Below are positions 1 through 9,578 of a stretch of 64,000 bases of DNA, in pieces. The stretch comes from Treponema sp. J25. GTDB lineage: Bacteria; Spirochaetota; Spirochaetia; Treponematales; Breznakiellaceae. Location: the NCBI RefSeq assembly GCF_004343725.1, contig NZ_PTQW01000018.1:1-64000 (forward strand), given 5' to 3'. A program made the position numbers and the translations under genes. Numbering within the stretch: position 1 is the first letter of the stretch; each line of letters opens with the position of its first letter. A model generated the notes under the pieces. The model made no database searches, had not been told where the DNA came from, and was given only the letters and a program-made list of their open reading frames with translations.

Positions 1-2
1 TA

Positions 3-80
3 CTGGGTAAGCGAACTGCGAACTATGGTCTGGATTATCCCTTCCCGATGGGGAATGTAAGTTCCCATACCTATACATAG
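3..80 (+). CDS. possible C-terminal tail of a truncated gene
   Basis: Reading frame 3 is open from the window edge to a TAG at 78-80 and encodes about 25 residues ending NVSSHTYT. The composition looks protein-like, but nothing here identifies a family. It may be the end of a gene that begins outside the window, or chance. No terminator follows it. Confidence 0.2.
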   Translation: MGKRTANYGLDYPFPMGNVSSHTYT

Positions 81-200
81 GCCAACAAACGATCATTTGC
101 TTGCGGTTTGGAAGAAAAAAGTGGGAAAACGGTGGACTGGCACCACCGCTTTCTGCCAGATATAGAAGCCACCTTAGTTAGAATGAAGGATGGGTGATCT

Positions 201-572
201 ATGGCTTGATATAGCGCACAGTTTCGGAATAGGGTACTTAAAAAACTCCTGCCTCCAGAGAGCCGGTCGGCGGTCTCGTCGGCCCGAGAATACAATCTTT
301 CAGTGACGACCATCTATGGCTGGAAAGCAAGGATGCGACAGGGTACACTGCAAGAAGATGAAGGAGTGCTTTCAAACCGAGAGAGGCCATTGGCAGAGAT
401 GCTTTCGCTCTTGCTCGAAACCCGAAGGGTTAGCGATGGTGCAGGACCTCAGGGACGACTGGTAGCCGAAGAGCGACGGATTGCCCTGCGAGATTCGATC
501 GAGGATGCGGTGAAGCACGGTGCGCGCCTGGCTCCCATATGCAAAGCGCTGGGTATTCATCCATGGACCTAA
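201..572 (+). pseudogene. decayed IS3-type transposase OrfA fragment
   Basis: An ATG at 201 is followed by GCT and then TGA, after which the same frame stays open to 572. It encodes YSAQFRNRVLKKLLPPESRS and then a helix-turn-helix segment (REYNLSVTTIYGWKARM), as at the start of IS3-family OrfA proteins. The later part ends with an HTH-like stretch (APICKALGIHPWT) after an apparent internal deletion. The early stop, the shortened middle and the absence of any OrfB or terminal repeats mark it as a remnant. A GTG at 303 could start an 89-residue product, but a function is unlikely. Confidence 0.65.
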
Positions 573-769
573 GAAGGTCCGGTAATCAGGTGATAACTTG
601 CTTGACAAAGAGCGGTCTCTCTCTTGATGAGGATGAAACTACAAGAAATAGTAGAGTTTTTATTAAGCAAAGGATTTAAGCAAGAATACAAACAATAATT
701 TATTTTTCGAAATAGATACAAAGGATGGCCGTTGTTACGAATATCTAAAAGAAACATTGCTAGAATTGA

Positions 770-2335
770 TCAATCCTTCCTGAAATGGCAACCCACACTT
801 CGTTTATCATGCATGGCGGCTCGGACTACGAGTTGGGCCGTTTCTACCCCATTCCGTAACTCAATAATGTCCCGGGTAAGTTCTGCTTCTCGATAAAATT
901 TATAGATTCGGTGGGCATGATAATTAAGGTCCGACATGGCCCGCTCAAGACTTTTCTTTGTTCGCACGATACCGGCGTGGTACCACATAATTGACTTAAT
1001 TAAGTTCCAATCTTGATATATCACCATGGGTTCAAAATACTCTGGCGAAGCCGGTTTTTCCCAATCAGGAATGGCGGCAAGTCGCTTTTTGGCAATGGGC
1101 CTATGGGTTTTGCTTATATGTTCCGCCGCACGGATTCCCCACAGGAGTCCCTCCAGGAGGGACGTAGAAGCCAGCCGATTGGCCCCATGAACGCCGGTAC
1201 AACTGACTTCCCCCACCGCATAGAGCCGTTGAATCTGGGTCTTCCCATTTTCATCAACCTTAATTCCACCACAAAAATAATGGGCCGCCGGCGTTACCGG
1301 AATAGGCTCCCGGGTAATATCGATTCCCCCCTCTAAACAGGTGGTATAAATCTTTTTGAACCGTTCGGGAATGGGTACTTCTCCTTTGTAATAGTGCGCC
1401 AAATCGAGATACACATAGCTTGTACCAAGCCGGGCCATTTCTTCGAAAATAGCCCGGGCTACCACATCCCGGGGCGCCAGATCTCCCAGCGGAGAGTACC
1501 GCTCCATAAAAGGTTCACCAAGTTTGTTAATCAAGCGGGCCCCTTCGCCCCGGAGACTTTCAGAAATGAGAAAGCGACGAATATCCTTATGATACAGGGC
1601 GGTAGGATGGAACTGCACGAATTCAGCATTGATAATATCCGCTCCGGCCCGGTAGGCCATGGCGATACCATCACCTGTGGCCTCTTTAGGGTTCGTCGTA
1701 AATTGATAAATGTTCCCAATACCACCGGTGGCCAATATCACCGCATCAGCAAAAAGGGTATGTACTATGCCAGTGGCGTTCTCCAACACATAACAACCAA
1801 AAACTTCCCGGGTTTTATAAATTTCCTGGCAATCGGTAGAATGGTGATTGTTTGTTATCAGATCGATAGCGGTCCAGCCGGTTTTTATTTCTACCCCTAT
1901 TTTCAGAGCATAGGCGATAAGATATTCTTCGATAACATCGCCCGTATGGTCCTGAGCATGAAGGATCCGCCGGACCGAATGGGCCGCTTCTTCGGTATAG
2001 TCGTAGTCACCATCCCGACCACGACTAAAGGGTACCCCTACCGTATCAATAAGAAAATCGAATACCAGCCGGGGACCTTCCCGGGCCAACAACGTTACCG
2101 CTTCTTTATTATTATAATGACAGCCCGCTTCATAGATATCCCGGGCAAGAAGTTCAGGATTATCATTTCCATTCCAGGCAATAATGCCCCCCTGGGCATA
2201 GTGGGTGTTACATTCCCAGATTTCCTCTGCCTTGGTAATAACAAGGACATGCATGCCCGCCTGCCGGGCTCGAATGGCCGCTGAGAGTCCCCCAATACCA
2301 GCACCAATCACCAACACATCCACATGAAGCGACAT
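770..2335 (-). CDS. nadB: L-aspartate oxidase
   Basis: Flavoenzyme of 521 residues that oxidises L-aspartate to iminoaspartate, the first step of de novo NAD synthesis in the cytoplasm. The FAD-binding GAGIGG motif is at residues 11-16. Family signatures HPTALY, SLRGEGARL and HGANRLASTSLLEGL are present, and the C-terminal helical domain is complete. Length is normal for NadB. It is the last gene of a minus-strand nadC-nadA-nadB cluster, only 3 bp after nadA, so translation is probably coupled. No clear terminator was seen downstream. Confidence 0.95.
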   Translation of the reverse strand: MSLHVDVLVIGAGIGGLSAAIRARQAGMHVLVITKAEEIWECNTHYAQGGIIAWNGNDNPELLARDIYEAGCHYNNKEAVTLLAREGPRLVFDFLIDTVGVPFSRGRDGDYDYTEEAAHSVRRILHAQDHTGDVIEEYLIAYALKIGVEIKTGWTAIDLITNNHHSTDCQEIYKTREVFGCYVLENATGIVHTLFADAVILATGGIGNIYQFTTNPKEATGDGIAMAYRAGADIINAEFVQFHPTALYHKDIRRFLISESLRGEGARLINKLGEPFMERYSPLGDLAPRDVVARAIFEEMARLGTSYVYLDLAHYYKGEVPIPERFKKIYTTCLEGGIDITREPIPVTPAAHYFCGGIKVDENGKTQIQRLYAVGEVSCTGVHGANRLASTSLLEGLLWGIRAAEHISKTHRPIAKKRLAAIPDWEKPASPEYFEPMVIYQDWNLIKSIMWYHAGIVRTKKSLERAMSDLNYHAHRIYKFYREAELTRDIIELRNGVETAQLVVRAAMHDKRSVGCHFRKD

Positions 2336-2338
2336 CGT

Positions 2339-3433
2339 TTATCCTTCCGTTAATTCTATCATGCGAGAAAGGGCTGCCTTCGCCTGAGTTTTTGCAAGGG
2401 GAGGCACCGAAACCACAGAGAGTACAGTTCCCGGCGCTCCATTTTCGTAGTCCAGAATAAGACGAAGGGCTTTCAGCACTTCTTCAAGACCTATGCGCGC
2501 CATGTTAGGGCATAGGGATTCCCGCAGGGGAACAATCTTTTTTTCAGGGAATTCCGCTGCCGCTCGATACACAAAATTAAGCTCCGTACCAATAGCCCAG
2601 CAAGAGCCAGCCGGCGCCGCCCGTAGCATTCGGTACAACCATTCGGTAGAACCGGCGCCATCGCTGGCCGCAACCACCTCAGGGTCACATTCAGGATGTA
2701 CCAGTACCTTTATATCAGAATAACAAGCCCGCACTCGTTCTACATCTGCCACCGTAAACGCCTTATGAACATGGCAATAACCATCCCACAGGAAAAGCAC
2801 TCCATCCGCAGGTGGAAACATGCTTGCGACGACTCCCCCACTCAGGGAACTTACATTCCCCTGTTGATCGATTTTAAAAATTTTTTCAAGAGAAAGACCA
2901 AGGCGGCGGGCCGTATTAATACCCAGATTAAAATCGGGAGAAAAAAACACCGGTTCTTTACCTTCCATATAATGTGAAAGAATTTTTTCTGCATTACTGG
3001 AAGTGCAAATCGCCCCTCCCCTTTCGCCGGTGAGAGCCTTTACCTCTGCGTAGGAATTCATATACGTAAGAGGAACTACAGGACGGCCCACTACACCATC
3101 AAGCTGTTCCAGGGCTTTCAGCATGAGGGGAAGATTGATCATATCCGCCATGGGACAGCCCGCCCGAAGATCGGGGCTTATCACCATCTGGTTTTCCCGA
3201 GCCAGGATTGCGGCACTTTCGGCCATAAAACGGACACCACAAAGGAGGATATACCGGGCCGAGGTTTTTGCAGACTCCACCGCAAGCCGATAGGAATCCC
3301 CAATACAATCACTTATAGCAACAACCTCACCCCGCTGGTAATGATGGGCCGCAATAAAAAGTTTGTCCCCTAAGGCTTTTTTGATAGAGCGGATTTCCTC
3401 TTCTATCCCATGAATTGTGGAAGTGATATTCAT
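2339..3433 (-). CDS. nadA: quinolinate synthase
   Basis: Condenses iminoaspartate with dihydroxyacetone phosphate to quinolinate, using a [4Fe-4S] cluster. The protein has 364 residues. The three cluster cysteines expected for the family are visible: C93 in AGCPMAD, C220 in GYCHVHKAF and C308 in CPNM. An AAHHYQ motif near residue 28 and HPEC near 246 also fit. It sits between nadC (80 bp upstream) and nadB (3 bp downstream), which supports a dedicated NAD operon. Confidence 0.95.
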   Translation of the reverse strand: MNITSTIHGIEEEIRSIKKALGDKLFIAAHHYQRGEVVAISDCIGDSYRLAVESAKTSARYILLCGVRFMAESAAILARENQMVISPDLRAGCPMADMINLPLMLKALEQLDGVVGRPVVPLTYMNSYAEVKALTGERGGAICTSSNAEKILSHYMEGKEPVFFSPDFNLGINTARRLGLSLEKIFKIDQQGNVSSLSGGVVASMFPPADGVLFLWDGYCHVHKAFTVADVERVRACYSDIKVLVHPECDPEVVAASDGAGSTEWLYRMLRAAPAGSCWAIGTELNFVYRAAAEFPEKKIVPLRESLCPNMARIGLEEVLKALRLILDYENGAPGTVLSVVSVPPLAKTQAKAALSRMIELTEG

Positions 3434-3513
3434 GTGTTTCCCTTTGTATAATATTCAGTTCCCTTATTGCCCACTGCTCTACTTCCTCCTGGAACAGCCC
3501 CATCAAAGCCCCA

Positions 3514-4377
3514 TTAGGATCGTCCTTTTTCATGCTTTAACGAAAAATCAAAGGCCCGGACGCTGTGGGTCAATTCTCCAAAGGAAATATAGGTAAGGCC
3601 CGTCCCCGCCAGTTGGGCAAGCCGTTCTTCGTTCATATTACCCGAAGCTTCGGTTTCTATTCGTCCACCTATAATTTCAAGGGCTTGGCGGATTTTCTCA
3701 TTATCCATGTTATCCAGCATGATCCGATCCACCCCGAGGGCCAGGGCTTCCTGTACATCCGCCAGGGTCCGGGTTTCGACTTCTATTTTGAAACGGCGCC
3801 CCCACTTTTTACGGACCCGTTCCACCGCGGCGGTAATTCCCCCTGCCGCATCGATATGGTTATCCTTGAGCAGTACCATATCGTACAGTCCTATCCGATG
3901 ATTGGCAGCCCCACCGGTGGCCACCGCATATTTTTGGAGCATCCGAAAACCCGGCAGGGTTTTGCGGGTGTCAAGAATTTGAACCGGCCGGGATCCCCCA
4001 TACTGGCGGGAAATGCTTACTAACTGGTGAGCTCGGGTGGCCACCCCTGAAAGATGGCAAATAAAATTGAGGGCCGTCCGTTCTCCCATCAAAATAGATT
4101 TTACCGATCCCCGTACCTGGGCCACTATATTCTGAGGTTCTAGAACAGCCCCATCGTCATAGAACCACTTTATGGTTATCCTGCGATCAATCTGACGAAA
4201 AACTTCTTCAAACACCGCATTACCACAAAGAACCCCTTTGTCTTTTGCTATGAGTCGAAAGGTTCCCTTTTCTTTCCCTGTAAAAACAGCGATGGTCGAA
4301 ACATCCCCTGCTTTTCCCAGGTCTTCTTTCAGGGCCTCGCGCACAAGACGAACATAGTATGCTTTTTTAAGTTCCAT
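3514..4377 (-). CDS. nadC: nicotinate-nucleotide pyrophosphorylase (quinolinate phosphoribosyltransferase)
   Basis: Converts quinolinate and PRPP to nicotinate mononucleotide. The 287 residues contain the family motifs ILDTRKTLPGFR (catalytic arginines and lysine), HRIGLYDMVLLKDNH, KIEVET and MLDNM in the expected order. It is the first of the three nad genes. It begins only 28 bp after the stop of the YesN-like regulator, with no hairpin between them, so read-through from the two-component pair is possible. No strong Shine-Dalgarno sequence precedes the ATG at 4377. Confidence 0.94.
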   Translation of the reverse strand: MELKKAYYVRLVREALKEDLGKAGDVSTIAVFTGKEKGTFRLIAKDKGVLCGNAVFEEVFRQIDRRITIKWFYDDGAVLEPQNIVAQVRGSVKSILMGERTALNFICHLSGVATRAHQLVSISRQYGGSRPVQILDTRKTLPGFRMLQKYAVATGGAANHRIGLYDMVLLKDNHIDAAGGITAAVERVRKKWGRRFKIEVETRTLADVQEALALGVDRIMLDNMDNEKIRQALEIIGGRIETEASGNMNEERLAQLAGTGLTYISFGELTHSVRAFDFSLKHEKGRS

Positions 4378-4405
4378 GGGCGTACTATATCAGAACTAGA
4401 GGAGC

Positions 4406-5941
4406 TTAGTAAATGTGTGGCGAGAATGTTTCCTCTTCGCATTGTTCCCAGCCCGCATGGTGTTTTTGATATTCCCCGGGAGATAGTCCTACCGCTTCCT
4501 TAAAGGTTTTCATAAAGTATTTTACATCCCCAAAACCAGAGCGCTCGGCGACCTCATACACCCGGTAACAGCCTTTTTTTAAAAGTTCTCTAGCATGGGA
4601 AAGACGTAAATTTTTTAGGTACTCATTAAAATTAACTCCCATGACTTGTTTAAACACTTCAGAAAAATAGGTATAGTTTACTGAAACGTGATTTGCCACC
4701 ACCGTCATATTAATGGGCTCAGTAAAATGACGGTGAATATATAAGAGGGCTTCCTGGATAAACGGATAGGGATGTCTTCTTTCCGCAAGTTGCATATCCA
4801 AATACAGGAGTAAATCCTGCCAGTCCTTTTTGTATTCTTCAAACGTATAATAGTTAAAAACTTCTTGAAGACAAAGATATTTAGCATAGAGATAGGGGTC
4901 CTGATAGAGGGTTTGTTTAAAGGGGTCTCCCACCCGGTCATGTAAAAGTTTATGCAGACCCCATAACCATACCCCCTTCTTTTCGTCCCCTTGCGTCAGA
5001 GGGGGGGCAAAAATCCGTTGAATTTCCCGAAGCAAAGAAACCGTATCGCCACTTCCTATCTGATACACAAGGCGCTCAAAACTTTCAGAAAGTTTTCTTT
5101 CCCCTTGTTCATATAACGATACGGCGGGCTCTCCTCTCTCTAAAGAACGGTCATCCATATCCTCAGAACCCGAAAATTCATGGTGATACACAACCACGGG
5201 CTCACTACTGAGATAGGTGGCCAGGCATGCGATGCGGGCTTCTTCTAAAGCCCGGGAAGCGGTAGTAAGATAGGTATATACGTTTCCATACCCAACCTGC
5301 AGGGAATATCTGGCAAGGATGTTCTTTACTTTCTCCCAATCCTGTTCATAGATAAGGCAAAAAAGGGCATATCGTTTTTCTTCTATTATGTATACTAACT
5401 TCTTTAAATCTTCCAGCGACTCTACCTGTTCTCTTTCGTTAAAACGGATTCCCGCTATTCGATAGGGTCTAGCCAGCTGGGGAGACCGCCCCTGTAAGGG
5501 GGACTTCACCCGATTCCAGTATGCAAAATGCTGCAGGTTCTGTTCCAGCATCAGTTTTTTACGATGATGGATTTTTTCGAGGGCCCGCTCAATGGTCTGG
5601 ATTAATTCCTGTTTATCAACTGGTTTTAAAAGATAGGCGGAGGCACCGGCATTGATGGCCGAGCGGGCATAGGCAAAATCATCATATCCCGAAAGCACAA
5701 TAATTGCAGGCCGTTCATGTTCCGGATGCCCTTTGATATATTCCAGAAGGGCAACCCCATCCATCCGCGGCATTTTGATGTCCGTAATCACCACATCCAC
5801 CGGCTCTTTTTCTAAAACTTCCCGGGCCGCTTCCCCATGGGAAGCCTCGAGAACTTCCATGGTCGCATCAAAATGTTCTCTGATAATTTTAGCAAGCCCA
5901 GCCCGAATGGGTTTTTCATCATCTACAAGAAGAACCCGCAT
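4406..5941 (-). CDS. YesN-type response regulator, AraC-family DNA-binding
   Basis: Response regulator of 511 residues. The N-terminal receiver domain (about 1-120) has acidic residues D7/D8, phospho-acceptor D54 in VVITDIKMPRMDG and K106 in LLKPVDK. A variable middle follows, and the C-terminal ~100 residues form a double-HTH AraC domain (VANHVSVNYTYFSEVFKQ; VYEVAERSGFGDVKYFMKTF). It directly abuts the sensor kinase gene: the kinase stop and regulator ATG are adjacent. In Bacillota and spirochaetes, YesM/YesN pairs next to Lpl-type importers usually activate them in response to extracellular sugars. The importer upstream is the likely target. Confidence 0.9.
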   Translation of the reverse strand: MRVLLVDDEKPIRAGLAKIIREHFDATMEVLEASHGEAAREVLEKEPVDVVITDIKMPRMDGVALLEYIKGHPEHERPAIIVLSGYDDFAYARSAINAGASAYLLKPVDKQELIQTIERALEKIHHRKKLMLEQNLQHFAYWNRVKSPLQGRSPQLARPYRIAGIRFNEREQVESLEDLKKLVYIIEEKRYALFCLIYEQDWEKVKNILARYSLQVGYGNVYTYLTTASRALEEARIACLATYLSSEPVVVYHHEFSGSEDMDDRSLERGEPAVSLYEQGERKLSESFERLVYQIGSGDTVSLLREIQRIFAPPLTQGDEKKGVWLWGLHKLLHDRVGDPFKQTLYQDPYLYAKYLCLQEVFNYYTFEEYKKDWQDLLLYLDMQLAERRHPYPFIQEALLYIHRHFTEPINMTVVANHVSVNYTYFSEVFKQVMGVNFNEYLKNLRLSHARELLKKGCYRVYEVAERSGFGDVKYFMKTFKEAVGLSPGEYQKHHAGWEQCEEETFSPHIY

Positions 5942-7729
5942 TTATTCAATCCTCTCGATATGTTCCTTACTGCCAGACGCAGGAAGAGGAATACGGACTA
6001 CCGTACCTACTCCCATGGCGCTTTCAATCTCCAGGCAATAGGAACGGCCAAAAAAGAACCACAGCCGCTCCTGAATATTCTGTAGCCCCACCCCGCCGGA
6101 GGCATCCTGCAGGGCCTGTCCTTTTTCAAGGGCCAGCCGAACCGCCGTAAGCCGCTCGGGAGACATCCCTATTCCTGTGTCCTGTACTTCTATCCAAATA
6201 TACGGGGTTTTTTCGGTTACCGTGATGGAAATAGTCGCATCTTCTCCCCGGGGCTCAATTCCATGTTTTACCGCATTTTCTACGATAGGTTGAATCAACA
6301 GTTTAGGTATTTCCAGATTTTGATAGGGCCCCAGCGGGGCCACGAGCAGGGTAATTCTATAATCATTTCGAATATTTAAAAATTGAATGTAATCCTGGAT
6401 ATAGTCGATTTCCTGTTGGAAAGGGACTCGAGCATCCCGTAACCGCAAGGCATAGCGCATCAACCGCCCCAAAAGGGTAAGGCTCTGAACCACATCAGCC
6501 TGGTCATATACCTCTGCCTGCATTTTAATCGATTCCAGGGCATTATACAGGAAATGGGCGTTGATTTGATTTTGCATGGCCCGAATCTGGGTCTGGGCCA
6601 CCAATTCATGTTCCTGTTTTGTTTCCTCTAAAAGGGTATTGATTTGAGCTACCATGGCGGTAAAAATAGTGGCCATCTCGGCCACCTCATCGTGGCCTTC
6701 CACCGACAGGGAGACCTGGAGATTCCCATCCCGAATCGCCCGAAGCCCATTCATGATAACAAAAAGACGGCTAAATAAGCGCTGGGTAGCCATATGGATA
6801 AACCCGAACATGAGGAGAATCGAAGCAAGTAGTATCATCGATGCCCCCAGACGGATAAGGGTAAGAGAAGCCACTATTGTTTTCATCGACCGATAATGGA
6901 TAAGGGCTAGATCAAGCCGGGGGATGCGGGCAAACGCTACAAGATACTCATTTGCCCGGAATCGATACCTAAAATAGCCTGCGGTTTCTTTGGGGTACTC
7001 CTTTTGCAGGTAATTCAAAAGTCCCTCTTCGAGCATATTCGGTTGTACAAAGAAATTTGAACCGGCCATGACCACTGTTCGCCCTTCGGGCAAGGCATCA
7101 AGCCGCGTCCCCTGCTCCATAGTTCCTCTCATAGTGGGATGGTTATAGGCAAAGGGGGCAAACTCTTCCATCCGCACCCCAATCTGAAGGATACCAACAT
7201 GGCGCTTGTTGAGTTGCAATTCACTGGTAAGGTATACCGCCGGTTCTATCTGGAGGGCCACATCGGAAATAATGTGATTTTCATAATTAAATATCCATCG
7301 GGGAAAATTCTTATTCTTGATGCGATCTTCCCGGAACACCAGGGGCCATCGCTCGGGGACAATGGGGTTTTCGATAAAAAGATGCACCTTATATATCATA
7401 GGCTGGGCAAAAAGAATCCGTTCCAGCGCTTTTGTATGATAGAGAAGGTTTTCTACAATGGTTCCCGTATCCTCAGGGCTAGAAAAAAGAAAAAAATGAA
7501 GAAGGGTGTAATCGCTTCCTATAACGCTTTCAAGCCGTTCCATCTGATCTATCATCGTTTCCATATAGGTCCGCTGGTCCCGGACCGTCCGCTGGGCTTC
7601 TAAGGCAAGAGATTCAATAAGGGAATTGCTCAAATACTCGGATCCCCCAATGATCAAAATAAAGAGGGGAATCGCTATTATTACCGTGTATACCACGGCT
7701 GCCTGGGTAGAAAATTTCCAGTGTCGCAC
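5942..7729 (-). CDS. YesM-type sensor histidine kinase
   Basis: Membrane sensor kinase of 595 residues. A TM helix at about 10-32 and another near 285-308 flank an extracytoplasmic sensing domain. A HAMP segment, the His_kinase domain with H392 in NQINAHFLYNALE, and an HATPase domain (N box IVENAVKHGI; G box QDTGIGMSPERL) follow. The only in-frame start is GTG at 7729; the upstream frame has just non-start codons before a TGA. A TATAAT box lies only 6 bp upstream of that GTG, so the message may be leaderless. It is transcribed with the response regulator and separated from the ABC genes by a terminator. Confidence 0.9.
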   Translation of the reverse strand: MRHWKFSTQAAVVYTVIIAIPLFILIIGGSEYLSNSLIESLALEAQRTVRDQRTYMETMIDQMERLESVIGSDYTLLHFFLFSSPEDTGTIVENLLYHTKALERILFAQPMIYKVHLFIENPIVPERWPLVFREDRIKNKNFPRWIFNYENHIISDVALQIEPAVYLTSELQLNKRHVGILQIGVRMEEFAPFAYNHPTMRGTMEQGTRLDALPEGRTVVMAGSNFFVQPNMLEEGLLNYLQKEYPKETAGYFRYRFRANEYLVAFARIPRLDLALIHYRSMKTIVASLTLIRLGASMILLASILLMFGFIHMATQRLFSRLFVIMNGLRAIRDGNLQVSLSVEGHDEVAEMATIFTAMVAQINTLLEETKQEHELVAQTQIRAMQNQINAHFLYNALESIKMQAEVYDQADVVQSLTLLGRLMRYALRLRDARVPFQQEIDYIQDYIQFLNIRNDYRITLLVAPLGPYQNLEIPKLLIQPIVENAVKHGIEPRGEDATISITVTEKTPYIWIEVQDTGIGMSPERLTAVRLALEKGQALQDASGGVGLQNIQERLWFFFGRSYCLEIESAMGVGTVVRIPLPASGSKEHIERIE

Positions 7730-7735
7730 AGGAAC

Positions 7736-7766
7736 ATTATACCAGCACCTCGGCGACCGATGTCAG
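7736..7766 (-). promoter_or_regulatory. sigma70-like promoter of the sensor kinase gene
   Basis: On the minus strand there is a perfect TATAAT (7741-7736) and CTGACA (7766-7761) with a 19-bp spacer, which is slightly long. The predicted transcription start falls at or next to the GTG start at 7729, which would give a leaderless mRNA. Confidence 0.5.
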
Positions 7767-7835
7767 AAAATATCTTCGGTTTGGTGTCTTTTTTTCGGTT
7801 TGAGGGATTTAGGTGTGGATGGCGGGCCCTCGCGA

Positions 7836-7870
7836 GAAAAAAGCCCGGCTCATAACGGGCCGGGCTTTTT
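7836..7870. terminator. rho-independent terminator after the ABC operon
   Basis: An inverted repeat with arms AAAAAGCCCGG and CCGGGCTTTTT encloses an 11-nt loop. It lies about 57 bp after the stop of the solute-binding protein gene (minus strand), with a T-run in that direction. The symmetry makes it potentially bidirectional. Confidence 0.85.
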
Positions 7871-7927
7871 AGAACCAGTCCTTGCATGGACCGGTCCTCT
7901 CCCGATCTTCAGCATCAGACCGTTCGG

Positions 7928-9565
7928 TTACTTTATGCCCAGCTTCTGTTTATTGATCTTCATCTTTTCAGTCTGGACAGCCTGGACCTTTGCGATTCCC
8001 TTATCCTGCTTAAACTTCTGAAGTTCGTTCCAGATCTGGTCAAACTCGGCATCGGTCTTGGCTCGCAAGAGCCGGGGCAGATCTCGGCCCCAGCGCCGGG
8101 CTATTTCTTCGGCAATAAGGGCTTCGTCAGAACCGGGGGTAAGCTGGAGATTGTCGTAGGCCGCAAAGGAACGTACATAGGGCCGGGTCCACAGCTGGGG
8201 CTGGGCCAGAGCAGGAGAGTACTTGGCTCCCCACTGATCTGCCCAGGGGTTATCCATGAGCATCCAGTAGGTATACTGAACACCATACTTTGTCTCCTGG
8301 GCATTCTTGTCAGTCTGATCAAGCTTTTCTATCTCCGGCAACAACTGGGGAACCCCATTTTTCATGGTATAGGTAACATCGGGGATACCAAAATAGGTGT
8401 CAAACTGCCCTTCCTCGCTGATTAAGTAAGTTAAGAATTGAATGGCCCGGGCGGGATCCTTACAATTTTTTGAGATAAGGGTGATGGTCCACCCGGAAAT
8501 TCCTTGTCCCCCCAGGGTATGAGGATCCTTGCGGGAATTCTTTGGTCCATCCACCGCGATGTACACCATGTTGGGATCCCGGTTATACAGGGCCATCTGG
8601 GCGGCCTGCATATCCCAGTTTTGATATAAGAGGGCAAAATACCGCCCCTGGGCGGCCTTTTCTTCGATCTGAGAACGTTTATCTACAAAGATATCGGTAA
8701 CCAAGAGCCCTTCTTCATTGGCCTTGCGGAACATTTTAAGCCAGCGGATGTAGTCCGGATCGGTACTGCGATCGTAGATTTTGCCATCCTTTTCGTAGGG
8801 AATAGCCAGGAAGTTCTGGATATACCCCTCGAGGGAAGCATTCCCCACATCGGTAAATTCCTGGAACCCAATCGGAATAAGGGGCTGACCACCCACGGTG
8901 GGGAACTTCGCCTTTGCGGCCCGCAGGGCATTCAAGAAGCCCTCGGGGGTGGTCATGTCGGGCTTACCAATGGCTTCGTAGATATCCTTTCGCACCAGGA
9001 AGGTCTGATTGCTGGTCAGTTTCCCCTTCAGTTTTTCGTAATCCTGGGGAGTATAGGATGCGTTAGGGTACCCATACACATGCCCATCGGGCTGGCGGTA
9101 CCAGCCAAGTTTTTGAGGATTGGCTACCTTAAAGAAGTAGGGGTCATACTGCTGGGCGAGCACATCCAGAGGGAGCACCAGACCCGCATCAATCATCATG
9201 GGGACCTGGCCTTCCCACCACCCGATGGTGATAAGATCCGGCAGGGTATTCCCCGCAATCATGGAGTTCATCTTTTCCGCTTCATTCCCTGCGGGGACAA
9301 TGAACCGAACATTCACCCCCGTTTTCTGGGTGATATACTTGGAAACCGCCGAATCCCCCCATTGCCGGGCAAACCAGCTAAAATTGATGTACCAGTCAAA
9401 GGTGATGGGGGTATCCTTGTTCAACTTCCACCCCGGCGTAGAACCCGTACCGGCGACCGTCTTTGTCCCGGCCTTTGGGGCTCCTTTATCCTGGGACCCT
9501 TCTGCGAACACCACAGCCCCTACAAGCAATAACGTCAGGGCTGTTCCAAGCAATTTCTTTACCAT
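7928..9565 (-). CDS. extracellular solute-binding protein, LplA/LipO type
   Basis: Substrate-binding component (545 residues) of a CUT1-type sugar ABC importer. It has an N-terminal signal peptide (hydrophobic core about 5-20) ending VFAEGSQ, with no lipobox cysteine, so a soluble periplasmic protein is predicted. The size and motifs such as NTLPDLITIG and the late WADQWG segment fit the large LplA-like family-1 binding proteins. It is the third gene after two permeases, and its substrate is not shown by sequence. The neighbouring phosphorylase, GH30 and beta-1,3-glucanases suggest beta-1,3-gluco-oligosaccharides. Confidence 0.88.
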   Translation of the reverse strand: MVKKLLGTALTLLLVGAVVFAEGSQDKGAPKAGTKTVAGTGSTPGWKLNKDTPITFDWYINFSWFARQWGDSAVSKYITQKTGVNVRFIVPAGNEAEKMNSMIAGNTLPDLITIGWWEGQVPMMIDAGLVLPLDVLAQQYDPYFFKVANPQKLGWYRQPDGHVYGYPNASYTPQDYEKLKGKLTSNQTFLVRKDIYEAIGKPDMTTPEGFLNALRAAKAKFPTVGGQPLIPIGFQEFTDVGNASLEGYIQNFLAIPYEKDGKIYDRSTDPDYIRWLKMFRKANEEGLLVTDIFVDKRSQIEEKAAQGRYFALLYQNWDMQAAQMALYNRDPNMVYIAVDGPKNSRKDPHTLGGQGISGWTITLISKNCKDPARAIQFLTYLISEEGQFDTYFGIPDVTYTMKNGVPQLLPEIEKLDQTDKNAQETKYGVQYTYWMLMDNPWADQWGAKYSPALAQPQLWTRPYVRSFAAYDNLQLTPGSDEALIAEEIARRWGRDLPRLLRAKTDAEFDQIWNELQKFKQDKGIAKVQAVQTEKMKINKQKLGIK

Positions 9566-9578
9566 ACAAAGCCTCCTT

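Noticed and set aside
201-572. Intact insertion sequence
   Set aside because: No OrfB, terminal inverted repeats or target duplication were found, and the frame has an early stop.
1394-2284. 296-codon open frame on the plus strand inside nadB
   Set aside because: It lies wholly antisense to a clear NadB gene, and its translation has no recognisable domain. It is a codon-bias shadow.
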